The notes below the pieces were generated by a model. It was given only the letters and a program-made list of their open reading frames with translations, made no database searches and had not been told where the DNA came from. From Microvirga sesbaniae (lineage in GTDB: Bacteria; Pseudomonadota; Alphaproteobacteria; Rhizobiales; Beijerinckiaceae): 41,196 nucleotides of DNA. Shown here in pieces: positions 25,213-34,766 of this stretch (its first letter is position 1; each line of letters starts with the position of its first letter). The DNA is taken from NCBI RefSeq assembly GCF_025460805.1, contig NZ_JAMXFJ010000036.1, positions 1-41,196 on the forward strand, read 5' to 3'. A program made the translations under genes and the position numbers.

Positions 25213-25248
25213 GACTTGTCCTTAGGAGTTTGGGTCGGCTTTGACACA

Positions 25249-26220
25249 TCACACGCCCTCATAGAGGAGCTTGGTGAAGAGGGCGGGGTTCGCGGCAAAC
25301 TGACCCCACTTGGCGTCATAATCAGCCGTGGGGTTTGCCGCTACGATTTCGTCCAGCGACCGCCCCTGCTTCTTCATAGCCGCCACCTTGTCACGAAGGA
25401 TCACGAGCATGTCGCGATACTCAGTGAGTTGTGCTTTGTTGCTGACGGGGGGACCATGCCCCGGGATCACGATCGTATTGTTGGTGATCGCCGCCAGATT
25501 AGCCTCGGTCGCCCGGATCGTCCCGTCGATGCTGCCGCCGGTCGAATAATCGATAAATGGGTAGAACCCATTCCAATAAGTGTCACCGGTATGCAGGATG
25601 TCAGGTTCATGAAAGTAGACAGAAATATCGCTGTCGGTGTGGGCCGGTTCGTAGTGCTTAAGCGCCAACGTCGTGCCGTTCATCTTAAGGGTCTTGTCCT
25701 GGGAGAACACCTCGGACGGAAGGGCGCCCGACGGCGACTGCGGGAAGTTGAAGTTCCAGTCCTCAACCCGCGTGGCCATCGCAAGATGCTTGCGGGTATT
25801 CTCGTGGGCAAGGATGGACGCACCTTCCTGGTGCAGCCACTCATTGCCGTCGGTATGGTCAAAATGCCAGTGAGTGTTGATCAGATGTCGGATTGGATCC
25901 TTGCCAAGACCAGACAAAGCCTCAAGAATACGCGGACGCGAGGCTGTGATCCCGGCGTCGACCAGAACCTTGCCATCCGGCCCGGTGAGCACGGCGACGT
26001 TGCCGCCCGAGCCTTCAAGCACGCTGATGCCGTTGCGTAGCTTATGAACCTGAATTGGCGCTTCCGCCGCTGCGGCCCTGATGTTGTCAACGATGCTCTT
26101 GGACTGGGCGAAGACCTCGCTCGGCGTCAACCAGCCGCCGGAAGCTGCGAAGGTCGTGGCACCCAGACAGCACAGGCAGAAGCCCCGTCGCGAGAGACGA
26201 AAGTCATGAGGGTTTGACAT
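25249..26220 (-). CDS. Tat-exported metallo-beta-lactamase-fold hydrolase
   Basis: A 323-residue MBL hydrolase with a Tat-type leader (LSRRGFCLCCLGATTF, residues 9-24). The metal site is NTHWHFDHTDGN (His117, His119, Asp121, His122), with a downstream HTGDTYWNGFYP segment and IPGHGPPV near the C-terminus. The YWNGFYPF region resembles the SoxH/quinoprotein-relay-like group, so an oxidised or cyclic substrate in the periplasm is plausible. The start at 26218-26220 follows GGAAG at 6 nt. It follows the chloroperoxidase gene with a 49-nt gap in the same direction. Confidence 0.9.
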   Translation of the reverse strand: MSNPHDFRLSRRGFCLCCLGATTFAASGGWLTPSEVFAQSKSIVDNIRAAAAEAPIQVHKLRNGISVLEGSGGNVAVLTGPDGKVLVDAGITASRPRILEALSGLGKDPIRHLINTHWHFDHTDGNEWLHQEGASILAHENTRKHLAMATRVEDWNFNFPQSPSGALPSEVFSQDKTLKMNGTTLALKHYEPAHTDSDISVYFHEPDILHTGDTYWNGFYPFIDYSTGGSIDGTIRATEANLAAITNNTIVIPGHGPPVSNKAQLTEYRDMLVILRDKVAAMKKQGRSLDEIVAANPTADYDAKWGQFAANPALFTKLLYEGV

Positions 26221-26269
26221 GAAAGCTTCCTGGGTTCTTCCGGCGGCAAATGGATTAGTGCGGAGCCAG

Positions 26270-27259
26270 TTACGTTCTAAGGAAGGCAAGCAAATCCTGG
26301 TTCAGCTGGTCTTTGTGGGTAGTGGGAAGACCATGCGGCGCACCCTCGTAGACCTTCAGCGTTGCCTTGGGGATGATCTTGGATGACCGCTCCGCCGAGT
26401 TGGCGAACGGAACGATTTGATCGTCGTTGCCATGCACGACGAGCGCCGGAACAGTGATCTTCTTGAGATCTTCCGTGAGATCGGTCTCCGACCAGGCCTT
26501 GATGCCGAAATACGATGCCGGGAAGCCTGCCATCATGGACTGATAGACGAATTGTTCCCGTACGCCCTCGGAGATCTTGGCCCCCGGTCGATTATAGCCG
26601 TAGAAGGCAAGGCTCAGGTCCTTCCAGAACTGGGTGCGATCAGCGAGAACGCCCGCTCGCACCTTGTCGAACTCCTCTCTCGGCTGGCCTGTCGGATTGG
26701 ACTCTGTCTTGAGCATGAAGGGCGGTATGGCGCTGACCAGCACCGCCTTCTTCACTCGGCTCGTGCCGTGTTTGCCGATGTAGCGGGTGACTTCGCCGCC
26801 ACCCGTGGAGTGACCAATATGAATGACGTCCCGCAGGTCGAGTTCCTGCACGAGCTGGGCGAGGTCATCGGCGTAGGTGTCCAAATCGTTGCCATCCCAA
26901 GTCTGGCTCGACCGGCCATGGCCGCGGCGATCATGGGCGATCACGCGATAACCATTGTTAGCTAGGAAGAACATCTGGTTTTCCCATGCGTCCGCGGTGA
27001 GCGGCCAGCCATGGCTAAGGACGACCGGCTGCCCTTTGCCCCAGTCCTTGTAGTAGATCTGCGCGCCGTCCTTGGTGGTGATCGTTGCCATGGTCTGTCC
27101 TTTCTGGAGGGTGGAGGAGGAAGTCTGCGCCGCCAGATCGTGGCTCGCTGCCAGCAGCACCGGGACGCCGAAGACTGTAGAGGCCGCAGCGCCAGACGCC
27201 CCCATCAGGATAGTCCGGCGTGATGTGATTGAGTTGGAGCCGCTGTTCGTCTGGGTCAT
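26270..27259 (-). CDS. Chloroperoxidase/perhydrolase-type alpha/beta hydrolase with an added Tat leader
   Basis: A 329-residue hydrolase. Residues 57-329 are a complete cofactor-free haloperoxidase/perhydrolase: MATITTKDGAQIYYKDWG, oxyanion SHGWPL, nucleophile GHSTGGGE (Ser151), acid in GNDDQIVP and histidine in GAPHGLPTTH. The first 56 residues add a Tat-like export leader (SRRTILMGASGAAA). Related enzymes usually begin at the position of Met57. That internal ATG (27089-27091) has its own AGAAAGGA ribosome-binding site 6 nt upstream. Two forms, exported and cytosolic, are therefore possible. Its ATG overlaps the AraC stop (TAATG). The reaction could be peracid formation or ester or lactone hydrolysis. 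Confidence 0.92.
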   Translation of the reverse strand: MTQTNSGSNSITSRRTILMGASGAAASTVFGVPVLLAASHDLAAQTSSSTLQKGQTMATITTKDGAQIYYKDWGKGQPVVLSHGWPLTADAWENQMFFLANNGYRVIAHDRRGHGRSSQTWDGNDLDTYADDLAQLVQELDLRDVIHIGHSTGGGEVTRYIGKHGTSRVKKAVLVSAIPPFMLKTESNPTGQPREEFDKVRAGVLADRTQFWKDLSLAFYGYNRPGAKISEGVREQFVYQSMMAGFPASYFGIKAWSETDLTEDLKKITVPALVVHGNDDQIVPFANSAERSSKIIPKATLKVYEGAPHGLPTTHKDQLNQDLLAFLRT

Positions 27260-28389
27260 TATCGCGTCCTCTCAGAGGCAGGTTGGAAGGGGTGGTGATT
27301 GCTTGCTCCGCGGGCCGTCGAACCGGTGTGGAGAGACCCCGGGATCACCTCGAAGGCCGATCTTTGGTTTGGTGGCGGCTCCGGCGGCGTGCAGCGGGCC
27401 CGCTGCCATGCGCGTGGACTGGCGCCTACGAGTCTGCTGAATGTATGGGTAAAGTGGGCTTGATCCGTGAACCCGACGGCGAGTGCGATCTCGGCCAGCG
27501 GCGTTTCTTCTTCCAGTAGATACTGCTTGGCCTTCTCAACGCGGGCCGCCAGGAGCCACTGATGCGGCGAGAGCCCCAGAGATGCCTTGAAGGCGCGGCA
27601 ATAGTGCGACTTCGACAACCCGGCAATCGCCGCCTGGGTGTTAAGTTCCAGGCGTTCCGACAGGTTCTCGAAGAGGTATTGGGTCACCTGGGTAAGCCGC
27701 CATGGCGCTAGTCCACCCCGGGCTTCCACCTGTTCGCCTTCGGCATCCGCGGAGTCGGCGAGCGCAGACAGCACGGCCATCGTCATGCTGTCGCCATAGG
27801 CTCGACTCATGGCTGTGCCGGCGGTGCACTCCTCGGCAATGATCTGGCCAAGCCGCCGCAGGCGTATGTTCGACACCATGAGGCGTGGCGCGAGGGCGCA
27901 AGCGGCATCGATCTGTGGGCCAAACGTTTCGCAGAGCGTTTGCTGATCGACCTGGAGGATCAGCTGGCGCATGAACGTCACGTCATCCCCCTTGCCGTAA
28001 GCTCGCGATCCTGGGGGGATGACGCTGATCGTGCCTCGGGCCATCTGGGCCGCTTCTCTCGGAGATCGCTCCCCGCCGATCTGGAAGATTCCGCCAACCT
28101 CCTCCAGGGCGATGCAGATCCGGGTGAAGCCAGCGTTCAACTCTGTAAGAATTTGACCCGCGGATCGGAGATCGACCACAACGGCCGTCATGGAGCTCCA
28201 CGCCAGGTGATTCCAGCCTACGATCTGGGCGCCCCGATAGAACGGCAGGACGGGCGTCTTCCAGCCCGGATCCAGGCGATGTGTCGGCTTCTCGGCGAGC
28301 AGCCAGGAATCTGGTGTCCCGCGACAATCGACAGCCAGTGCGTGTACGAAAGTTCCCATGGTGAGCCACTCGATGAGGTTCTCTTCCAC
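27259..28389 (-). CDS. AraC-family transcriptional regulator (first of two)
   Basis: A 376-residue AraC/XylS-type regulator. A GTG start at 28387-28389 is preceded by GAGG; the internal ATG (MGTFVHALAV) is an alternative. The N-terminal two thirds are the effector-sensing cupin-like domain. The two DNA-binding helix-turn-helix motifs lie at about residues 235-330 (AAIAGLSKSHYCRAFKASLG, then LAEIALAVGFTDQAHFTHTF). About 45 proline- and serine-rich residues extend beyond the normal AraC end, probably without function. Its stop overlaps the hydrolase start as TAATG, so it is the first gene of the cluster and probably controls it. Confidence 0.9.
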   Translation of the reverse strand: MEENLIEWLTMGTFVHALAVDCRGTPDSWLLAEKPTHRLDPGWKTPVLPFYRGAQIVGWNHLAWSSMTAVVVDLRSAGQILTELNAGFTRICIALEEVGGIFQIGGERSPREAAQMARGTISVIPPGSRAYGKGDDVTFMRQLILQVDQQTLCETFGPQIDAACALAPRLMVSNIRLRRLGQIIAEECTAGTAMSRAYGDSMTMAVLSALADSADAEGEQVEARGGLAPWRLTQVTQYLFENLSERLELNTQAAIAGLSKSHYCRAFKASLGLSPHQWLLAARVEKAKQYLLEEETPLAEIALAVGFTDQAHFTHTFSRLVGASPRAWQRARCTPPEPPPNQRSAFEVIPGSLHTGSTARGASNHHPFQPASERTR

Positions 28390-28451
28390 CAGGCGTCCTC
28401 AACAGGGGTACACCCGCCTGCCTGTCTCGCGGTGTTAGATGTTGTGGGCTG

Positions 28452-28468
28452 CTGTGGGATCTTGTGAG
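28452..28468 (-). promoter_or_regulatory. Candidate AraC operator, copy 1
   Basis: On the minus strand the sequence reads CTCACAAGATCCCACAG, 63 bp upstream of the AraC start. The same 17 bp with one mismatch occurs at 35935-35951 in another intergenic region. Tandem TCACA/CCACA-like repeats fit AraC direct-repeat sites, but the binding protein is unproven. Confidence 0.45.
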
Positions 28469-28587
28469 ATTGGGACGCGAAGGGTCTGCTGGCGCATGCA
28501 TTCACTTGAGGGGGCAGCAGAGAAACAGTCGCTTAACCGGCTTGTTCCGCTCAGCGGATCATGAGGTTTTATGAGCGGTCTGCGCAC

Positions 28588-31458
28588 TCAGTTTGTTTCG
28601 GATCCAGTCAACTCGCTGATCAGGCGTTCCGCCCGCTGATAGTCGGGAGTGGCGATTCCTTCCGTGAACTGCGCGAGGATCGGTTTTATCACCTGGACTG
28701 CTTCACTCACGCGTCCCTGCCCTGCCCAGAGGCGAGCCAAGCTGATTGCTGTCCGAAGCTCCCAACTCAGTGCGGAATGGCGTGATGCCAGTTCGAGCGA
28801 ATGACGATAGCAACCTTCGGCCTGGGGGTAATCAGGCTGTGCGCCGGACGCAAGAATGTCTCCCTTGATCCGTAGAAGCTCCGGCAGGTTGAACAGATCG
28901 CCGTGCTGCTGAACCACAGAGAATGCTGTCTCAATGGCCTCCAGCGCCTGGTCTCGTGCGCCAAGCGTCAGGAGGCCTTCGGCCATGGCGCTGTACAGGG
29001 CCGTGGTGATCAGGTGGTACCGGTGACGATACATATCCTGCAGGGCACTTCGGATCAGAGGAATACCCTCTTCGGCGTTTCCACGCATGATCATCAAGTA
29101 GCCCTGTACGCCGATCCCCGCGGACGGATAGGGGATGATGGAGCGGCTTCTCGCGTGCTCCACAAGCCTCGTGATGTAACCCTCAGCAGCCTGCCAGTTC
29201 CCGATCCACAGAAAGACGGTTACTGCCATAATAAGAGCGATGCATAGGCTCAAGGGGTGGTCCAGGCTTTCCGCTTCCTCAACCATCTGCCTTGCCGCAT
29301 GGGCTGCCTGATCAGGAAATCCGAGAACCCAGAGGGTTCGCGCCATGCAGATGCCGGCCCGATTGCGGTAATCCACCCCGAAATACAACCCGTTGATGTT
29401 TCGAGAAGGAGGAAGCAACACCAGGGCCGCATTGAGGTGCTTGTGAGCCGTCTTCAGGTCCTCCATAAAGTGATGCGAGATGCCGAGCAGCGAATGGGCG
29501 GCTGCAATCGCAACCGGATCCGCCATCTGCTCGGCGATGACCTCGCTGCGCTGGGCAAAGCCGAGAGCGGTCCGGAAGTCGCCGGTGCGGTAGTGGAAGA
29601 GGTGGAGCCGACCTACCAGCCGGAATTGACGGGGCAGGTCCCCAAGCTCCTCGGCCAGGGCGAGGCCTCGCTCCAGGGCAATCCGGGCCTCATCGCTGTT
29701 GCTTTCGGTGAACATCACCGTCAGCCCCAGCGCGGCCTGGAGATCGATCTCCACGATGCCGCCTTGTGCGCCGGCATCGAGGTATGGGATAGCCTGACGG
29801 CACCAGTGGCGGCATTCGGTCAGCAGCGACAGTTCAAGGTAGAAGGGCGCTGCCGCAGCGGCGAGGGCGGTTCCAAGCTGGCGGTCCCCTGCGGAGGAGA
29901 ACGCCCAGTCCAATGCCGCCCGCACGTTGCCCAGATGACCGCCGTGGGCCGCGAAGGCATGGGAGGACCGCTCGAGATCAAAACTCAGCTGTTGCAGAAA
30001 CCCGGCAAAGAATTCGGCATGACGCCGCGTCACAGCCTGAGCCGCCCCGCTGTCGGCCAGCTTCCGGGCAGCGTACGCGCGTGTGGTGTCCAGCAGCCGA
30101 TATTGCGAGATCTGCCGCCCGGCCTTGACGGCGACAAGCGACTTGGCGACGAGCCGCGCCAGAATGACCTCGGGCAGGTTGCCGTCTTCGGTCATGACGA
30201 TGGACCGAACCGCGTCCAGGGTAAAGGTGCCGACGAACACGGAAAGTTGACGGAAGACGGAACGTTCGACGGGAGACAAGAGCTCATAGCTCCAGTCGAG
30301 GGTTGCCGCCAGGGTCTGGTGTCGTGGAAGGGCTGTACGCCGGCCTTGACTGAGGATCTCGAACCGGTCCTTGAGCAGCGCTGCAATGCCGTTGAGCCCA
30401 TAGACCTTGACGACACCCGCGGCGAGTTCGATGGCAAGCGGGATGCCGTCGAGCTTGCGGCAGATCTCAGCCACAACGGGCGCGTCCTCCTCACCGAAGC
30501 CGGAAAGCCATCCGCTCGAAACGGCCCGCTCGGTAAAGAGCTGGGCTGCAGCAAATTTGAGCACCTCGCCAAGGGAAAGATCAGCCTCTTGTGGTGGGCT
30601 GTCGAGCGGCGACAGGGCAATCACGTTCTCGCCCTCCACACGCAACGCCTCCCGGCTGGTTGCAAGCAGGTGCACCCCGGGCGCCTCCTGGAAGAGGCAT
30701 TCGGTCAAAGCCGCTGCGGTCTCGATGACGGGCTCGCAGCAGTCGAGAAGCAGGAGCATCTGCTTGTCTTGCAGAAACGTGATGACTTCTGCGGTGGGAT
30801 TTTCAGACTGGACTGCAAGCCCGAGCGCCGCCGACAGCGCGGTCGGCACCAGACCTGGGTTGGTCAACGATCCAAGGTCAAGAAAGCAGGCGGCCCCTCC
30901 AAGCTCGCCAGCGACCTTGTGGAGGACCGCGACGGCCACGCTTGTCTTGCCGATGCCGCCCGAACCGGTCACGGTAACGAAGCGGCTGTCCAGCAGCAGC
31001 CGGGAAATGCGTCTAACGGCATTGTCCCTCCCCACCATCCGGGCAAGCTGGGCGGGGATGCCGTTGGGTATCTTAGGGTTGCATCGTCCCGTCACCTGAG
31101 CTGACGGGAGGGGCGGGGTGGCGCGGGACACCGGCGCGACGAAGCAATAGCCCCGGCCAGCAAGAGTCTGCAGGTAACGAGCGTCCGGTCCGCCATCCCC
31201 GAGTGCCTTACGCAGGGCGGAGACCTGAAACCGGAGGCTGCTTTCGTCGACGGAAACGTCCTCCCACACGGTTGCGAGAAGCTCGCCCTTGGTGACCACC
31301 TGGCCGGCGCGGTCGACCAGCACGCACAAGATGTCGAAGGCGCGTGATCCCAGATCGATGGGTATCCCGTCCTTGTGGAGGAGCCTTGCCGTGCGATCGA
31401 GGGTGAATGGGCCAAAGGAAACTAGCTCTGCGGGCCCGTGATTGTGCGGTTCAGGCAT
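28588..31458 (-). CDS. Winged-helix regulator with NB-ARC ATPase and TPR-like repeats
   Basis: A protein of about 956 residues from the ATG at 31456-31458. Residues 12-108 are an OmpR/PhoB-type winged helix (FDILCVLVDRAGQVVTKGEL, then SLRFQVSALRKAL). An NB-ARC/AAA-like ATPase follows, with P-loop GSGGIGKTS (165-173), Walker B MLLLLDCCEP and LATSREALRVEG. The C-terminal half is helical repeats of the TPR kind. The architecture corresponds to AfsR/SARP- or LuxR-like signal-transducing ATPases found in many Rhizobiales. The ligand sensed is not known. It is divergent from the PAS kinase gene with 632 nt between. A longer start at 31587 is open but less natural. Confidence 0.88.
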   Translation of the reverse strand: MPEPHNHGPAELVSFGPFTLDRTARLLHKDGIPIDLGSRAFDILCVLVDRAGQVVTKGELLATVWEDVSVDESSLRFQVSALRKALGDGGPDARYLQTLAGRGYCFVAPVSRATPPLPSAQVTGRCNPKIPNGIPAQLARMVGRDNAVRRISRLLLDSRFVTVTGSGGIGKTSVAVAVLHKVAGELGGAACFLDLGSLTNPGLVPTALSAALGLAVQSENPTAEVITFLQDKQMLLLLDCCEPVIETAAALTECLFQEAPGVHLLATSREALRVEGENVIALSPLDSPPQEADLSLGEVLKFAAAQLFTERAVSSGWLSGFGEEDAPVVAEICRKLDGIPLAIELAAGVVKVYGLNGIAALLKDRFEILSQGRRTALPRHQTLAATLDWSYELLSPVERSVFRQLSVFVGTFTLDAVRSIVMTEDGNLPEVILARLVAKSLVAVKAGRQISQYRLLDTTRAYAARKLADSGAAQAVTRRHAEFFAGFLQQLSFDLERSSHAFAAHGGHLGNVRAALDWAFSSAGDRQLGTALAAAAAPFYLELSLLTECRHWCRQAIPYLDAGAQGGIVEIDLQAALGLTVMFTESNSDEARIALERGLALAEELGDLPRQFRLVGRLHLFHYRTGDFRTALGFAQRSEVIAEQMADPVAIAAAHSLLGISHHFMEDLKTAHKHLNAALVLLPPSRNINGLYFGVDYRNRAGICMARTLWVLGFPDQAAHAARQMVEEAESLDHPLSLCIALIMAVTVFLWIGNWQAAEGYITRLVEHARSRSIIPYPSAGIGVQGYLMIMRGNAEEGIPLIRSALQDMYRHRYHLITTALYSAMAEGLLTLGARDQALEAIETAFSVVQQHGDLFNLPELLRIKGDILASGAQPDYPQAEGCYRHSLELASRHSALSWELRTAISLARLWAGQGRVSEAVQVIKPILAQFTEGIATPDYQRAERLISELTGSETN

Positions 31459-32090
31459 GGGCAGCGACTGTTTCCTTTGCTGCAGGAGAGGCGGGCGACC
31501 GAATGAACGCGAGCTGCCCGTCCGAGCCGCGTCTTGCGGGGATTCGATCCGTTTCAACTGCCGAAGAGATGCACGAACCTCATGCACCGGCTGACTCCCT
31601 GAATGTCATGAACCGGGGTCAAACCTGATTTTCACGCACCAAAGCCGATAAGCGACCGTGGCGTGCGAGGATCTCGGCAGCTGGGCCGTCTCTTCTGCTT
31701 GAGATTGGGAGGTTAAGCGTGTCGGAATCCTACCGTGAGGCCCTGGATTGTCAAAACTTGCTGCTGATTGCGGAATCCTGCGGAATGAACCGGTCACCTG
31801 TTCCGTAGCGCAACCCCGTTGAAGAACAAAATTACGACGCAGTTTAGTCATGCCCCTCGTCTAGTCTCTGTCGGTCGACGGGGAGCGTTTGGGGAAGGGG
31901 TCGACCAGCCTGAGAACAGACTCCGGCGAGAGAAGCCTGACGTTACTGCCTCGGAGTGGCTCGAAAGCTCCGGAACGGCGACGCCACTTCGTTTAGGACA
32001 GAGTTGCACGACCATGTCTCGCGGTCGGCGCAGGAGGCCTGAGACGAGCTCCAAGTTCAATCATCTTCAGGGGATGGCCGGGAGACCCGA
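31459..32090. other. Divergent intergenic region between the NB-ARC regulator and the PAS kinase
   Basis: About 630 nt with no supported gene. Short frames in it lack motifs. The right end provides GGGAG about 6 nt before the kinase ATG. No repeat or promoter module like those elsewhere in the window was recognised. It must hold promoters for both flanking genes, but I cannot place them. Confidence 0.4.
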
Positions 32091-34019
32091 ATGAGAGCTT
32101 TATTGCGGCGCTTGCAGCTCCCCGACACCTTGCTCGAGCAGACCGGTGAGGTCTGGTTCGAGAACTCCTCCGATAGCCTCTTCATCATCGCGGTCGAGCC
32201 GGACCGGTTCGTCATTGAGTTCCTCAACCCGGCACATGAGAGACGCACCGGCCTCAGGAACGCTGACGTGTCCGGCCGGACACCGCATGAATGCCTGCCG
32301 CCCGCTGTGGCCGATTCCGTGACGGAGCATTACCGCTCCTGCGTGGAAGCGGGACACCCCATCAGGTATGAGGAGGACCTGGACCTGCCTGCCGGCGTCA
32401 TCCACTATCAGACGCTTCTCACTCCGGTCCGGGACGACACCGGGCGGATCTACCGGATCCTCGGAAGCGCCCGCGACGTCACCCTCGAATATGAGGCCCT
32501 GAGACGGGAGGAAGACACCCGCAGCCTTATGCAGCAGATGATCGAGGCTTCGCCTGACATCCTTTACGTCTATGATCTGATCGAGCACCGCAACGTCTTT
32601 ATCACCGGGCGGGTGCGGGACATCCTCGGCTGGTCCCGTGACGAGATCGCGGCCATGGACGGCGAGGTTCTGGGCCGGCTCATCCATCCGGAGGATCTCG
32701 CCGCCGTGGTGGACCACCTCGCTCGGCTGAAGTTCCTAGCCGACGAGGCCATCGCTGAGGTAGAGTACCGGATGCGGCGCCCCGACGGCCGCTATGTCTG
32801 GCTGCACAGCCGGGAGAAGGTGTTCCGGCGCGGCACCGACGGGCTGGTAACCCGGGTGTTCGGGTCCGCGATCGGCATCCAGCCCTACAAGGACGCCGAA
32901 GCCAAGTTGAGCTCCGCGACCGGCCTGTTGCAGGCGACCCTGGACTCCCTCACGGCCCAGATTGCGATCCTGGATGCCTCCGGGCGGATCCTCGCCGTCA
33001 ATCAGGCCTGGCGCCAGTTCGCAGAACGTTCCTCCTTGATTTGGCCAGGCAATCCTGTCGGAGCCGACTACGTCGAGTTCTTCCACGCCGGTGCCGACGG
33101 CGAAGCCAACGCGGCTGCCGTGGCCGAAGGAATCCAGGCCCTGCTGGCGGGCAGCCGGTCGGACTTCCAAGTGCCGTACCTTTGGGGCGGCCGGAGGTTC
33201 CTGCTGCGAGCGAACCGCTTTGAGCACGAGGGGGCCGTACATGCGGTGGTGGCGCATGAGGACGTCACGGAACTCGCCAGCGTGCGCCGGGAGCTTGACG
33301 CTACGGCAGAACGACTCCTTAGATCCCAGGAAGAGGAGCGGCGCCGGATCGGGGCGGAGCTGCATGACTCCACAACCCAACATCTGGCGGCGGCGGGGCT
33401 CGCCCTCGCTCAGGTTCAGCAGTTGATGCCCGATGATCCGGCCCTTGCGGCGGCAGTCGAGCGCGGCATGGCCTCGTTGACCGAGGCTCAGCGCGAGATC
33501 CGGGCCTTTTCGTACCTGCTCTTTCCGCCCAGCCTGGACCGGGACGGGCTGGCCTCGACCTTGCGCCACTTTATTCAGGGCTTCGCGCGACGTGCAGGCC
33601 TGAATCTTGTCTGCAAGGTCGACGATGCGGCGGACGGTGCCGCACCGCCCGCGCAGAGGGCCATTCTCAGGGTCGTTCAGGAGGCCCTCACCAATGTCCA
33701 TCGCCATGCCCGGGCGACCCGGGTCGCCATGACAATCCAAGTGGATGGACCGAACCTGATGCTCAGGATTACCGACAACGGCATTGGTCTCCTGGCGACG
33801 ACAGATGATGCCGTCCCAGAACTCGGGGTTGGCATTCGCAGCATGCGGAGCCGAGTCCGGCAATTGGGGGGAGACGTGTCGCTGACGGGCAGTCGACAGG
33901 GCACCACCGTGCTGGCCTCGATCCCACTGCACCCAGCGACTGGGGAGGATGGGGCGATACACTCTCCTGAGGACAATCTCAGGATTTTCGCCGAAGACGC
34001 CCTGACACCGTCACGCTAG
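32091..34019 (+). CDS. PAS-domain histidine kinase, HisKA_3 (NarX/DegS-like)
   Basis: A 642-residue soluble kinase. Three PAS-type sensor domains occupy about residues 20-130, 145-260 and 275-395, the second with an EVEYRMRRPDGRYVWLHS PAC segment. The HisKA_3 phospho-acceptor motif is EERRRIGAELHDSTTQHLA (His425), and the C-terminal ATPase has ALTNVHRHA, ITDNGIGL and GIRSMRSRV. It pairs with the NarL/FixJ-type regulator that begins 35 nt downstream, an arrangement typical of this kinase class. With no membrane segments, the signal is likely cytoplasmic, such as redox, oxygen or a small molecule. Confidence 0.93.
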   Translation: MRALLRRLQLPDTLLEQTGEVWFENSSDSLFIIAVEPDRFVIEFLNPAHERRTGLRNADVSGRTPHECLPPAVADSVTEHYRSCVEAGHPIRYEEDLDLPAGVIHYQTLLTPVRDDTGRIYRILGSARDVTLEYEALRREEDTRSLMQQMIEASPDILYVYDLIEHRNVFITGRVRDILGWSRDEIAAMDGEVLGRLIHPEDLAAVVDHLARLKFLADEAIAEVEYRMRRPDGRYVWLHSREKVFRRGTDGLVTRVFGSAIGIQPYKDAEAKLSSATGLLQATLDSLTAQIAILDASGRILAVNQAWRQFAERSSLIWPGNPVGADYVEFFHAGADGEANAAAVAEGIQALLAGSRSDFQVPYLWGGRRFLLRANRFEHEGAVHAVVAHEDVTELASVRRELDATAERLLRSQEEERRRIGAELHDSTTQHLAAAGLALAQVQQLMPDDPALAAAVERGMASLTEAQREIRAFSYLLFPPSLDRDGLASTLRHFIQGFARRAGLNLVCKVDDAADGAAPPAQRAILRVVQEALTNVHRHARATRVAMTIQVDGPNLMLRITDNGIGLLATTDDAVPELGVGIRSMRSRVRQLGGDVSLTGSRQGTTVLASIPLHPATGEDGAIHSPEDNLRIFAEDALTPSR

Positions 34020-34054
34020 TATGCGCACCATGCCTGGTTTCCGCGAGGTCCACT

Positions 34055-34690
34055 ATGACTCGCATCCTCATTGCCGATGACCATGATGTGCTCAGAACCG
34101 GACTGCGGGCCCTGATCGAGACAAGGTCTGGCTGGGAGGTGATCGCGGAAGCGCGGGATGGCCTGGAGGCGCTCAGGGCCGCCGAGACGACGAAGCCCGA
34201 TATCGTGGTGCTCGACTATGCCATGCCGGTCATGACCGGGGTCGAGGTGGCCCAACGGCTCCGGGCCCAGCCGCCGCGGCCCGAGATCCTGATCTTCACC
34301 ATGCACGATGACGATGCCATCCTGCGGGAGGCTGTGCTGGCGGGCGTGCGGGGCTATCTGCTCAAGTCGGACGCCCAGGGCCACCTTCTCGAGGCGATCG
34401 CGACACTGGCCCGGCACGAAGCCTACATCTCGGGCCAAGTCTCCGGCACCCTGCTCGAGGCGGTTCTCAAGCCCGGCAAGCTGCGGGACGGCGTCCCGCT
34501 GACGCCGCGGGAACGCACCGTGGTCCAGCTCATCGGGGAGGGGCGGACGAGTCGGGAGATCGGCCCGATCCTGAAGGTCGGGATCAAGACGGTGGAGAGC
34601 CACCGCGCGGCGGCCATGCGCAAGATCGGCGCCACGAGCACGGCCGACATCGTCCGCTATGCCATTCGCCACCACATGGTTGAGATCTGA
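34055..34690 (+). CDS. NarL/FixJ-family response regulator
   Basis: A 211-residue response regulator. The receiver domain has the acidic pocket ADDHD (residues 7-11), phospho-acceptor Asp54 in VVLDYAMP and the conserved lysine in YLLKSDA. A LuxR-type helix-turn-helix occupies about 145-205 (LTPRERTVVQLIGEGRTSR, then TVESHRAAAMRKI). GAGG precedes the ATG at 34055. It is the cognate partner of the preceding kinase and should act as a DNA-binding activator or repressor. Targets are not identifiable. Confidence 0.95.
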   Translation: MTRILIADDHDVLRTGLRALIETRSGWEVIAEARDGLEALRAAETTKPDIVVLDYAMPVMTGVEVAQRLRAQPPRPEILIFTMHDDDAILREAVLAGVRGYLLKSDAQGHLLEAIATLARHEAYISGQVSGTLLEAVLKPGKLRDGVPLTPRERTVVQLIGEGRTSREIGPILKVGIKTVESHRAAAMRKIGATSTADIVRYAIRHHMVEI

Positions 34691-34766
34691 GCTGGCGCTT
34701 CAGGGTTTCCCTGAGATCGGATCAGGGTGAGCCCGATGGTCCTCTGGCTGTCTTAGGTTCACCATA

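Noticed and set aside
29257..31104. 615-codon plus-strand open frame
   Set aside because: It is antisense to the NB-ARC regulator, whose P-loop and winged-helix motifs establish the minus strand as coding.
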